64,000 nucleotides of DNA from Azospirillum cavernae (GTDB taxonomy: Bacteria > Pseudomonadota > Alphaproteobacteria > Azospirillales > Azospirillaceae): NCBI RefSeq assembly GCF_003590795.1, contig NZ_QYUL01000001.1, positions 126,501 through 190,500 of the forward strand. The letters are read 5' to 3'. The notes beneath the pieces were generated by a model. The model saw only the letters and a list, made by a program, of their open reading frames with translations. It did not search any database and was not told the DNA's origin. Numbering within the stretch: position 1 is the first letter of the stretch; the number at the start of each line of letters is the position of its first letter. Shown here piece by piece: positions 35,769 through 43,665 of the stretch. A program made the translations under genes and the position numbers.

Positions 35769-37691
35769 ATGACCAATTCGTCCGTCATTCATTCCGAAAC
35801 GTCGCGCCGTTCCGTGCTGCGCATGCTGGCCGGGATGCCGCTGCTGCCGGTCGCCGGGGGCGTCGGCGGCCTGCTGTTCGCCTCGGGCGCGGAGGCCGCC
35901 GCCGCCAAGGGCGCGCCGGTGTCCGTCGAGTTCGTCGGCATGGCCGCGCCGACGACCGCCGCCGCGCAGGCGACGACCACGGTCGAATCCAGCATGGTCG
36001 TGAGCTGGGCCGACGGCACGAAGCAGAGCTTCGCGCTGGGCTATCAGCCGCTGTTCATCACCGGCGATCTTGTGCCGGACGGCAAGGGCGGCACGACCCT
36101 GGCGGGCGGCTATTACGACATCAACGGCAAGCCGATCCTCGACGCCTCGCTGGCGACGCCGAGTCCGTTCTTCTCCGATTGCCCGGACGGCTGCAACCTG
36201 TTGAACCCGATGCCCGCCACCGTGCCGGGCGTGTCGGGCAACACCCTGTTCGCCGTGGTGCAGTTCGAATACGCCACCCGCGATTCCAAGGACGCGTCGA
36301 TGTACGGCCGCCTGCCGTCGCCCATCGCCGTCCTGACGCTGGACCAGAACAAGGAGACCGGCGCGCTGAAGCTGGTGCAGTACCACACGGTGGACACCAG
36401 CCCGGTCCATGGCCTGTGGATCACCTGCGGCGCCAGCCTGTCGCCCTGGAACACCCATCTGTCGAGCGAGGAGTATGAGCCGGACGCGACCGCGCTTGAC
36501 GACCAGTTCCGCGCCTACAGCCAGAATCTGTTCGGCGACGCCAACAAGGCCAACCCCTATCACTACGGCCATATGCCCGAGGTGACGGTCAAGCCTGACG
36601 GCACCGGCAGCATCAAGAAGCATTACTGCATGGGCCGCATCTCGCACGAGCTGGTGCAGGTCATGCCCGATCTGCGCACCGTGTTGATGGGCGACGACAC
36701 CACCAACGGCGGCCTGTTCATGTTCATCGCCGACAAGGCTTCCGACCTGTCGGCGGGCGCGCTTTACGCCGCCAAGATGATCCAGGAAGAGGGCAAGGAT
36801 CTCGACAAGGGCGGCGCCTTTGCCCTGAAGTGGGTCAAGCTGGGTCACGCCACCAGCGCCGAAATCGAAAAGCTGGCGGACAGCCTGAAGGCCGCCGACA
36901 TCGTTGAGGTCAAGAAGGAGGATCCGAAGGATCCCTCCTTCGCCGCCATCGGCTTCAACGGCAAGACCCAGTGGGTCAAGTTCAAGCCGGGCATGGAGAA
37001 GGCCGCCGCCTTCCTGGAAACCCACCGCTACGCCCCGACCGTCGGCGCCACGCTGGCACTGACCAAGCTGGAAGGCGTCACCGTCAACGCCAAGGACAAG
37101 ACCGCCTATATGGCCGTGTCCTACATGTACAAGTCGATGAGCGACGGCAAGAGCGGCATCAAGGTCAACACCATCAACGCCGGCGCCGTCTATCAGTTGC
37201 CGATGACCGGCGGTCAGACCGACGCCGCCGGGGCCGCCATCAACAGCGATTGGGTTCCGGTGCATTTCAGCGCCGTCCCAGCCCTGGTCGGCAAGGATCT
37301 GGCGACCCCCGACGCGCTGGGCAACACCGCCCACGCCGACTTCATCGCCAACCCGGACAATCTGAAATTCTCCGAACGCCTGCGCACGCTGTTCGTCGGC
37401 GAGGACAGCGGCAACCACGTCAACAACTTCCTGTGGGCCTACAACGTCGACAGCAAGGCGCTGAGCCGCATCCTGTCCTGCCCGGCGGGCGCGGAATCGA
37501 CCGGCCTGCAAGCGGTCGACGACGTCAACGGCTTCGCCTACATCATGAGCAACTTCCAGCATCCCGGCGATTGGGAAAAGGGCCTGCATGAGAAGGTCAA
37601 GGACAGCGTCGCCGGTCTGATTGATGGCGCCTACCGCAACCGCCGCAGCGGCGGCGTCGGCTACATCCACGGTCTGCCGCAGCCGGTCTGA
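35769..37691 (+). CDS. phoX: PhoX-family (DUF839) Tat-exported alkaline phosphatase
   Basis: The protein has 640 residues. The N-terminus carries a twin-arginine signal TSRRSVLRMLAG with a hydrophobic core and cleavage near GAEAAA. The body fits PhoX/DUF839: GLWITCGASLSPWNTHLSSEEYEPD (conserved glutamates that bind the Fe/Ca cluster), YHYGHMPEVTVKPDGT, RISHELVQVMPDLRTVLMGDD and FVGEDSGNHVNNFLWAYNVDSKALSRI. PhoX hydrolyses phosphate esters in the periplasm, with cofactors loaded before Tat export. GGGCGGGAG precedes the ATG and a strong terminator follows. PhoB control under phosphate starvation is likely. Confidence 0.85.
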   Translation: MTNSSVIHSETSRRSVLRMLAGMPLLPVAGGVGGLLFASGAEAAAAKGAPVSVEFVGMAAPTTAAAQATTTVESSMVVSWADGTKQSFALGYQPLFITGDLVPDGKGGTTLAGGYYDINGKPILDASLATPSPFFSDCPDGCNLLNPMPATVPGVSGNTLFAVVQFEYATRDSKDASMYGRLPSPIAVLTLDQNKETGALKLVQYHTVDTSPVHGLWITCGASLSPWNTHLSSEEYEPDATALDDQFRAYSQNLFGDANKANPYHYGHMPEVTVKPDGTGSIKKHYCMGRISHELVQVMPDLRTVLMGDDTTNGGLFMFIADKASDLSAGALYAAKMIQEEGKDLDKGGAFALKWVKLGHATSAEIEKLADSLKAADIVEVKKEDPKDPSFAAIGFNGKTQWVKFKPGMEKAAAFLETHRYAPTVGATLALTKLEGVTVNAKDKTAYMAVSYMYKSMSDGKSGIKVNTINAGAVYQLPMTGGQTDAAGAAINSDWVPVHFSAVPALVGKDLATPDALGNTAHADFIANPDNLKFSERLRTLFVGEDSGNHVNNFLWAYNVDSKALSRILSCPAGAESTGLQAVDDVNGFAYIMSNFQHPGDWEKGLHEKVKDSVAGLIDGAYRNRRSGGVGYIHGLPQPV

Positions 37692-37712
37692 GTTTTTCTG
37701 ACCGATCGAACG

Positions 37713-37746
37713 AAAAAACGCGGCCGAGCGATCGGCCGCGTTTTTT
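37713..37746. terminator. Rho-independent terminator after phoX
   Basis: AAAAAACGCGGCCGA (37713-37727) pairs with TCGGCCGCGTTTTTT (37732-37746) across a 4-nt loop. T-tracts occur in both orientations and it lies 22 bp after the phoX stop. Confidence 0.93.
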
Positions 37747-37801
37747 CATGCGCGCTCCAAACCCTTGCAAAGCGGGGCCGGACCCACCAAAGCTTACGCC
37801 C

Positions 37802-40345
37802 ATGACGTCCTCTCACGCTTCGTCGGGCGGCGCTCTTGGGCTTGGCGGTCGGGTGGTCGCCGTGCTGGGGCCGACCAACACCGGCAAGACCTATCTGGCG
37901 ATCGAGCGGATGCTTGGTCACAAGTCGGGCATGATCGGCTTTCCCCTGCGGTTGCTGGCGCGGGAAAACTACGACCGCATCGTCGCCATCAAGGGCAAGC
38001 AGGCCGTCGCCCTGGTGACGGGGGAGGAAAAAATCCTGCCCCCCAATCCGTCCTGGTGGGTGTGCACGGTCGAATCCATGCCGCTCGACCGGGTGGTCGA
38101 TTTTCTGGCGGTCGATGAGATCCAGCTCTGCGCCGATCCCGAACGCGGTCACATCTTCACCGACCGGCTGCTGAACGCGCGCGGGCTGGTGGAGACGATG
38201 TTCCTCGGTTCCGATTCCATGCAGCCGTTGATCCGCAAGCTGGTTCCGCGTGCCGAGTTCATCAACCGCCCGCGCTTTTCCCAATTGACCTACGCCGGGC
38301 ACAAGAAGCTGACCCGGCTGCCGCCGCGCTCCGCCGTCGTCGCCTTTTCCGCCACCGACGTCTACGCGATGGCCGAGTTGATCCGCCGCCAGCGCGGCGG
38401 CACGGCGGTGGTGCTGGGCGCCCTGTCGCCCCGCACCCGCAACGCCCAGGTGGCGCTGTATCAGGCGGGGGAGGTCGATTATCTGGTGGCGACCGACGCC
38501 ATCGGCATGGGGCTGAACATGGACGTCGACCATGTCGCCTTCGCCCGCATGGTGAAGTTCGACGGCTTCGCCCCCCGCCGCCTGCGCGCCGCCGAGGTGG
38601 CGCAGATCGCCGGGCGGGCCGGGCGCCACATGCGCGACGGCACCTTTGGCACCACCGACGAGGTGGGCGAACTGGACGCCGACACCATCAACCGCGTCGA
38701 AAACCACGAGTTCGAGACGCTGAAGACGCTGACCTGGCGCAACAGCGCCCTGCGCTTCGACACGCCGGGCTTCCTGCTGAAAGCGCTGGAGGAGCGCGCG
38801 CCCATCGCCGAATTGAGCCGGTCGCGCGACGCCGACGACCATCTGGCCCTTCAGGCTTTGGTTCGCGACCAGGAGGTGTTGGATCTCGCCAAGGGCCGCG
38901 ACGCCGTGCGGTTGTTGTGGGAGGTCTGCCAGATCCCCGATTTCCGCAAGGTGCTGTCGGACGCCCACACCCGCCTGTTGGGGCAGATTTACAAATCCCT
39001 GCGCACCGGCTTCGGGCGGCTGGACAGCGATTGGGTCGGCAAGCAGATCGCCCGGCTGGATCGGACGGAGGGCGACATCGACGCGCTGGTCGCCCGCATC
39101 GCCCACATCCGCACCTGGACCTACATCTCCAACCGGCCCACGTGGCTGACCGACCCGCTGCATTGGCAGGAGCGCACCCGCGCCATCGAGGACCAACTGT
39201 CCGACGCCCTGCACGAACGCTTGACGCAACGCTTCATTGATCGCCGGTCGGCCAGCCTGTCGCGCACGCTGAAGGATGGCCGCGCCCTGATCGGCGGCGT
39301 CCGCGCCGATGGCGAGGTGGTGGTGGAGGGGCATGTCGTCGGGCGGCTGGAGGGCTTCCGCTTCGTCGCCGACGCGCCGGACCGTTCCGAGGAGGCCCGC
39401 GCCCTGGAAACCGCCGCGCGGCGGGCGCTGCGCGATGAGTTGGCCAAGCGGCTGCGCCTGTTCGAGCAGGAACCTGACGACGCTTTCGCCCTTGGCCCCG
39501 ACGGGCTGTTGAGCGTCCATGGCGTGAGCGTGGCCAAGCTCGCCGCCGGGCCGTCGGTGTTGACGCCGCTGGTGGTTCCCTTTGACGAGGGGATGCTCGA
39601 CCAAGCCCAGCGCGAGCGGGTGCGCGCCCGGTTCGATCAGTGGCTCAAGTGGCATGTCGCCGCCCGGCTGAAGCCGCTGTTCGCGCTGGCCGACGCCGAC
39701 GGGTTGTCGGGCGCCGCGCGGGGGCTGGCCTTTCAACTGGTCGAGGGGCTGGGGGTTCTGCCGCGCCCGCCGGTCGCCGCCTTGGTCGAAGGGCTGGAGC
39801 GCGAGGACCGCAAGGCGCTGACCCGGCTGGGCGTGCGGCTGGGCGTGTCGCACCTGTATCTGACGGCGCTGGCCAAACCGGCAGCGGTGGCCCTGCGCGG
39901 GCTGCTGTGGGCCGTCGCCACCGGCCACGCGTTGCCGGTGCCGCTGCCGCCGCCGGGGCGGGTGTCGGTCGCGGCGACCGGCGCGCCGCCCGCCTTTTGG
40001 GAGGCGATTGGTTATCCGGTGGCGTCGGCCAAAGCGGGCGATCAAAAGGGTGGAGAGGGGCGGGCGCTGCGGGTGGACATGCTCGACCGGCTGGAGACGG
40101 AGATGCTGACCCTGGCCAAATCCGGCGCGTCGGCGTCCGAAACGGCGCTTGGCCAACGGGTCGGCCTGTCGGCGGAGGAGTTGGCCGGGGTGTTGACTGG
40201 CCTGGGTTACGCCCGCAGCGTGGCGGAGGATGGCGCGGTGACGTGGAAACGGCGGCGCCCGTCGGCGACCAAGCCCCGGCGCGACCGCGCGCCGGTCAAC
40301 GCCGACCATCCCTTCGCCAAGTTGCGTCAACTGTCGGGAGGGTGA
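37802..40345 (+). CDS. SUV3-like DExH RNA helicase
   Basis: The start is MTSSHASSGG at 37802; the earlier in-frame ATG lies in the terminator tail. The protein has 847 residues. Helicase motifs are Walker A GPTNTGKTY (23-31), DEIQ in AVDEIQLCADPERGHIFTDRLL, VVAFSATDVY, ATDAIGMGLNMDVDHVAF and QIAGRAGRHMRDGTFG. This is the SUV3 signature set, and the downstream Suv3-C helical region is present. The long C-terminal extension (~400-847) is usual in alphaproteobacterial homologues. In mitochondria SUV3 unwinds RNA for degradation; the bacterial role is probably RNA turnover. It precedes an S4-domain gene on the same strand, separated by an intergenic repeat. Confidence 0.9.
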   Translation: MTSSHASSGGALGLGGRVVAVLGPTNTGKTYLAIERMLGHKSGMIGFPLRLLARENYDRIVAIKGKQAVALVTGEEKILPPNPSWWVCTVESMPLDRVVDFLAVDEIQLCADPERGHIFTDRLLNARGLVETMFLGSDSMQPLIRKLVPRAEFINRPRFSQLTYAGHKKLTRLPPRSAVVAFSATDVYAMAELIRRQRGGTAVVLGALSPRTRNAQVALYQAGEVDYLVATDAIGMGLNMDVDHVAFARMVKFDGFAPRRLRAAEVAQIAGRAGRHMRDGTFGTTDEVGELDADTINRVENHEFETLKTLTWRNSALRFDTPGFLLKALEERAPIAELSRSRDADDHLALQALVRDQEVLDLAKGRDAVRLLWEVCQIPDFRKVLSDAHTRLLGQIYKSLRTGFGRLDSDWVGKQIARLDRTEGDIDALVARIAHIRTWTYISNRPTWLTDPLHWQERTRAIEDQLSDALHERLTQRFIDRRSASLSRTLKDGRALIGGVRADGEVVVEGHVVGRLEGFRFVADAPDRSEEARALETAARRALRDELAKRLRLFEQEPDDAFALGPDGLLSVHGVSVAKLAAGPSVLTPLVVPFDEGMLDQAQRERVRARFDQWLKWHVAARLKPLFALADADGLSGAARGLAFQLVEGLGVLPRPPVAALVEGLEREDRKALTRLGVRLGVSHLYLTALAKPAAVALRGLLWAVATGHALPVPLPPPGRVSVAATGAPPAFWEAIGYPVASAKAGDQKGGEGRALRVDMLDRLETEMLTLAKSGASASETALGQRVGLSAEELAGVLTGLGYARSVAEDGAVTWKRRRPSATKPRRDRAPVNADHPFAKLRQLSGG

Positions 40346-40362
40346 AGGCCGTCCGGGGACGA

Positions 40363-40473
40363 TTTCCCCCTCCCCATCCCTCCCCCGCTTTGCGGGAGAG
40401 GGGGCCGGATCCTTGTGAGCTTGCGGCGGAGTTCCCTCTCCCGCGAAGCGGGGGAGGGTTAGGGAGGGGGAAG
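40363..40473. repeat. Palindromic intergenic repeat, copy 1 (~111 bp)
   Basis: The left end TTTCCCCCTCCCCATCCC then TCCCCCGC is inverted at the right end (GCGGGGGAGGG then TTAGGGAGGGGGAAG). Each end also contains its own small hairpin (CCCCCGCTTTGCGGG and CCCGCGAAGCGGG). A closely related element is at 43524-43637. It has the layout of a REP/BIME-type intergenic repeat and no coding capacity. Confidence 0.8.
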
Positions 40474-40522
40474 AAACGCTCAACGATCGACCAACGGAAT
40501 CAACCAGCATGGACCGAGAACC

Positions 40523-40918
40523 ATGAGCGACGACGACAGCGACGGCCTTCCACCCGGACGGCTGCGCATCGACAAATGGCTGTGGTACGCGCGTTTCTTC
40601 AAGACGCGCAGTCTGGCCGCCAAAACCTGCAACGACGGCGGCGTCCGGCTGTCCGGCGCGGTCGTCAGCAAGGCGCACGCGGCGGTGAAGCCGGGCGACG
40701 TGCTGACCTTCGCGCAGGGGCGGCACATCCGCGTCATCAAGGTGCTGGCGCTGGGAAGCCGACGCGGCCCAGCCCCGGAGGCCCAGGCGCTTTACGAGGA
40801 TCTCGCCCCGCCGGTGGCGGAGGAGCGGTTGGAGGATCCTTACCGCGCGCCCGGCTCAGGCCGCCCGACCAAACGCGACCGTCGCGCGTTCGACGCCCTG
40901 CGCGGGGAGGGGGAGTAG
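40523..40918 (+). CDS. hslR: S4-domain RNA-binding protein, Hsp15 type
   Basis: The protein has 131 residues. The S4 fold (~13-75) is clear: RLRIDKWLWYARFFKTRSLAAKTCNDGGVRLSGAVVSKAHAAVKPGDVLTF, followed by the RHIRVIKVLALGSRRGPAPEAQALYEDL extension typical of Hsp15/YrfH. The C-terminal tail is basic (GRPTKRDRRAFDALRG). Hsp15 binds 50S subunits carrying stalled nascent chains and helps recycle them. It is often adjacent to the SUV3-like helicase in alphaproteobacteria. The gene is convergent with the diguanylate cyclase, 10 bp away. Confidence 0.88.
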   Translation: MSDDDSDGLPPGRLRIDKWLWYARFFKTRSLAAKTCNDGGVRLSGAVVSKAHAAVKPGDVLTFAQGRHIRVIKVLALGSRRGPAPEAQALYEDLAPPVAEERLEDPYRAPGSGRPTKRDRRAFDALRGEGE

Positions 40919-40928
40919 GCGCGAAGGC

Positions 40929-42086
40929 TTATGCCACGGCGTCCATGGACAAGGGCGACGGCTGGACGGCAACCTGGTTCCGTCCGGCCTTTTTGGCGGC
41001 GTAAAGGGCTGTGTCCGCCGCCTGGATCATGAGATCCCAGCTCGGATAGCCGCCATCCGACCAGGCGACGCCAAGGCTGGTCGTGACCGGAATGCGGTCG
41101 CCGCGATGTTGGACGACGAGCGATGCGACCAACCGGCAAAGGCGCTCTCCCGCCGCCTTGGCGTCGGCCAGACTGAGGCCGGGCATGTAAAGGACAAACT
41201 CCTCGCCGCCGGTGCGGGCGAAGCGGTCTTGCAGGCGCAGATTTCGGCTGACCTCATCGGCGAAGGCGCGCAACACATGATCGCCCGCCGCATGGCCATA
41301 GCGGTCGTTGATCGTTTTGAAATGGTCGAGATCCAGCATCATGATGGTGTCGCCGCGCCTGATGACGCCCGGCATGCGGGCGTCCATCCAGCGGCGGTTG
41401 CCGATGCCGGTCAGGCTGTCGATTTCAGCGGCGAGGCGCAGCGCGTTCTCGGCGCGCTCCTTCACGACGCCATAGACCAGAATGGTGATTCCAAAATTGC
41501 AGAATGTTTGAAAACCAAAACCAAGGGCAATGTTGGGGACGCTGATCCGACCCAGCGTCATCATCAGAAACTCAACGGCGTAGACCACGGCCGCCAATCC
41601 AAAAATGATGGTCAATGGGCGACGGGACGGCAGCGGATCAATCCGTTGGTCGCGCGCGACCTCGCGGGCGGCGGCCAGCAGGAACAGGAACGCGGTGATG
41701 TGGAACGCGCTCGCCCTCAGTTGGTTGTCGGCGGTGAAGTGTGTGATCGCGGCAAGGCACAGCCACGCGATTGGAAGCAGCAGCAGGACCCATGGGCGGC
41801 GCAGCCCCCGACCGCTGCTGAGCGCGCGGGCGCCAAGCCAAAGACAGGCGTAACTGAGGCTTCCGATGGCGAGGCTTCCGGGTTGCCAAAGCCAAGCGGG
41901 CAAGACGTCGCGCTCGCCAAGCCCGGCGCTGAACGATCCAGCCGCCAGCCCCAGAAACGCGGCGGCAAGCAGAGCAAGCCCCTTTGTTTCCAAGGATTGT
42001 TGCCGCAAATGAATGAAGCCCATCGCTCCGGCAATGAGAGACGTCATGTGCAAGACAAGAACGGTGGAGATGTCCAGAGGGATCAT
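40929..42086 (-). CDS. Membrane-bound diguanylate cyclase (GGDEF)
   Basis: The protein has 385 residues. The N-terminal half holds six to seven transmembrane helices (~6-25, 35-52, 67-88, 98-118, 125-142, 160-180, 188-208), a sensory module without a named domain. The GGDEF domain (~220-375) has the active signature TGGEEF and, five residues before it, RLQD, which fits the RxxD inhibitory site for product feedback. The DLDHFKTINDRYGHAAGDHVL stretch is the metal and substrate loop. It makes c-di-GMP, opposing the EAL protein at 6.7 kb and the HD-GYP protein at 62.2 kb. No close operon partner is present. Confidence 0.92.
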   Translation of the reverse strand: MIPLDISTVLVLHMTSLIAGAMGFIHLRQQSLETKGLALLAAAFLGLAAGSFSAGLGERDVLPAWLWQPGSLAIGSLSYACLWLGARALSSGRGLRRPWVLLLLPIAWLCLAAITHFTADNQLRASAFHITAFLFLLAAAREVARDQRIDPLPSRRPLTIIFGLAAVVYAVEFLMMTLGRISVPNIALGFGFQTFCNFGITILVYGVVKERAENALRLAAEIDSLTGIGNRRWMDARMPGVIRRGDTIMMLDLDHFKTINDRYGHAAGDHVLRAFADEVSRNLRLQDRFARTGGEEFVLYMPGLSLADAKAAGERLCRLVASLVVQHRGDRIPVTTSLGVAWSDGGYPSWDLMIQAADTALYAAKKAGRNQVAVQPSPLSMDAVA

Positions 42087-42604
42087 GGGTTGGCTGGATT
42101 TTCGCCCGTTCGGAGGGGGGGTGACGTATTTTTGTAATATTATGGAAAAATGTAAGAGTTGGTCGAGATTCAGTCACGTTGAAGCGATATTAGCGATATT
42201 TCTCCGTAGAACACAAGCGAACGCGATCAATGACCGAGCGCGACGCTGGGACGTCATGCGTCGCAAGCCCTGTGTGAGCAGAGGGCGCGTCCCGAATGTC
42301 CTTGCGGTCCCGTTGTGGGGGCGTCACTGGTCGCAACCGGCGCGCGCCCTATATGGTGGGTTGGTCGAAAACGCCCGCCGCGACGGGCGCGCGCCCGTGT
42401 CTTCGACCGCCGCGCAAGAAATCTGTCCATTCGTTGTGATCCGAATCCTTCCCCGTTGCGTATCTCTAGCAACAGGGCGCGCCGACGCCCGTCCATTCCC
42501 CGGAAACCGGGAGGATTGGGCGGGAACAACGGCCAAGCCCAACAGGCGTGAGACAGGCTGCACCATCGGAACACGGCGCCGCCCAGACGGGAAGGAAGGG
42601 ACGG
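42087..42604. promoter_or_regulatory. 518-bp divergent region upstream of rpoH, with nested inverted repeat at 42363-42408
   Basis: No gene was recognised. The section next to the cyclase is AT-rich (to ~42200) and probably holds its promoter. Within the rpoH leader, GGTCGAA (42363-42369) pairs with TTCGACC (42402-42408), enclosing the palindrome ACGGGCGC-GCGCCCGT (42384-42399). This forms a large potential cruciform or RNA stem about 200 nt before the rpoH start. rpoH mRNA folding is a known temperature control in other bacteria, but the role of this stem is unproven. Confidence 0.4.
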
Positions 42605-43501
42605 ATGGCTTACATCGACGATCCAGAGACGCAGCGGGCTAACCTGAGCTTTATCAAGGCGTCCATGCGCGAACCGCTGCTGTCGCGGGACCATGAGTTC
42701 GAGCTGGCCCGCAAATGGCGGGAAGACGGCGACGAACGCGCCTTGCACGAGCTGGTGCGGGCCTACACCCGGCTGGTCATCGCCACCGCCTCGCGCTTCC
42801 GCAATTACGGTCTGCCGATGGGCGATCTGGTGCAGGAGGGCAATGTCGGTCTGATGCAGGCGGCGGGCCGCTTCGAGCCGGACCGCGAGGTGCGCTTTTC
42901 CACCTACGCCGCCTGGTGGATCCGCTCGGCCATGCAGGATTACATCCTGCGCAACTGGTCGATCGTCCGCACCGGCACCACCGCCGCGCAGAAATCGCTG
43001 TTCTTCAACCTGCGCCGCCTGCGCGCCAAGATCGACAGCGCGTCGCAGAACGGCAATGGCGCCCGCATGACCCAGGAAGGCCGCGCCTGGATCGCGGGCG
43101 AACTGAACGTCGCGGTGGCCGAGGTCGAGGCGATGGAGATGCGCCTGTCGGGGGCCGACCAGTCGCTGAACACCCCGGTCGCCGACGGGTCGGACGATGA
43201 TTGGCAGGATTTCCTGGCCGACCAACGTCCCTCGCCCGAAGAGGTGGTGATCGGCCTGCGTGACGCCAACACCCGCTCGCAATGGCTGGCCGAGGCGTTG
43301 GGCGAACTCAGCCCGCGCGAACGCACCATCATCCAGGAACGCCGTCTGCGCGACGAAGGCGCGACCCTGGAAGAGCTGGGCCGCGAGTTGGGCGTCAGCA
43401 AGGAACGGGTCCGCCAATTGGAGTCCCGCGCCCTGATGAAGCTGCGCGATTCGATGCTGAAGCGCGTTGAAGATTCGGGCGATCTGGTCGCCAACCTGTA
43501 A
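42605..43501 (+). CDS. rpoH: Heat-shock sigma factor RpoH (sigma-32)
   Basis: The start is MAYIDDPET at 42605 behind GGAAGGAAGGGACGG. The protein has 298 residues. Region 2 is present with LVQEGNVGLMQAAGRFEPDREVRFSTYAAWWIRSAMQDYILRNWSIVR. The RpoH box QKSLFFNLRR (129-138), which separates RpoH from RpoD, is intact. Region 4 is LSPRERTIIQERRLRDEGATLEELGRELGVSKERVRQLESRALMKLR. It directs transcription of chaperone and protease genes after heat or folding stress. Alphaproteobacteria often carry more than one rpoH; which one this is cannot be told. Confidence 0.96.
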   Translation: MAYIDDPETQRANLSFIKASMREPLLSRDHEFELARKWREDGDERALHELVRAYTRLVIATASRFRNYGLPMGDLVQEGNVGLMQAAGRFEPDREVRFSTYAAWWIRSAMQDYILRNWSIVRTGTTAAQKSLFFNLRRLRAKIDSASQNGNGARMTQEGRAWIAGELNVAVAEVEAMEMRLSGADQSLNTPVADGSDDDWQDFLADQRPSPEEVVIGLRDANTRSQWLAEALGELSPRERTIIQERRLRDEGATLEELGRELGVSKERVRQLESRALMKLRDSMLKRVEDSGDLVANL

Positions 43502-43523
43502 GCGTTTCGGATTGGCCGCATTC

Positions 43524-43637
43524 TGCCCCCTCCCTAGCCCTCCCCCGCTCACGCGGGAGAGGGAATTTCGCCGTGAGCCGACAAGTTTGCCGCCCCCCTC
43601 TCCCGCTGTTAAGCGGGGGAGGGTTGGGGAGGGGGCA
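43524..43637. repeat. Palindromic intergenic repeat, copy 2 (~114 bp)
   Basis: The left end TGCCCCCTCCCTAGCCC then TCCCCCGC is inverted at the right end (GCGGGGGAGGG then TTGGGGAGGGGGCA). Small hairpins CCCGCTCACGCGGG and CCCGCTGTTAAGCGGG sit inside. It has the same architecture as 40363-40473 and is placed in the gap between convergent rpoH and adenylate cyclase genes. Confidence 0.8.
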
Positions 43638-43665
43638 AAGCGTCGCCGGATCGATGCGCCTCCGC

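Noticed and set aside
40363..43637. CRISPR array or transposon
   Set aside because: Only two copies 3 kb apart, each internally palindromic, without spacers or a transposase gene.
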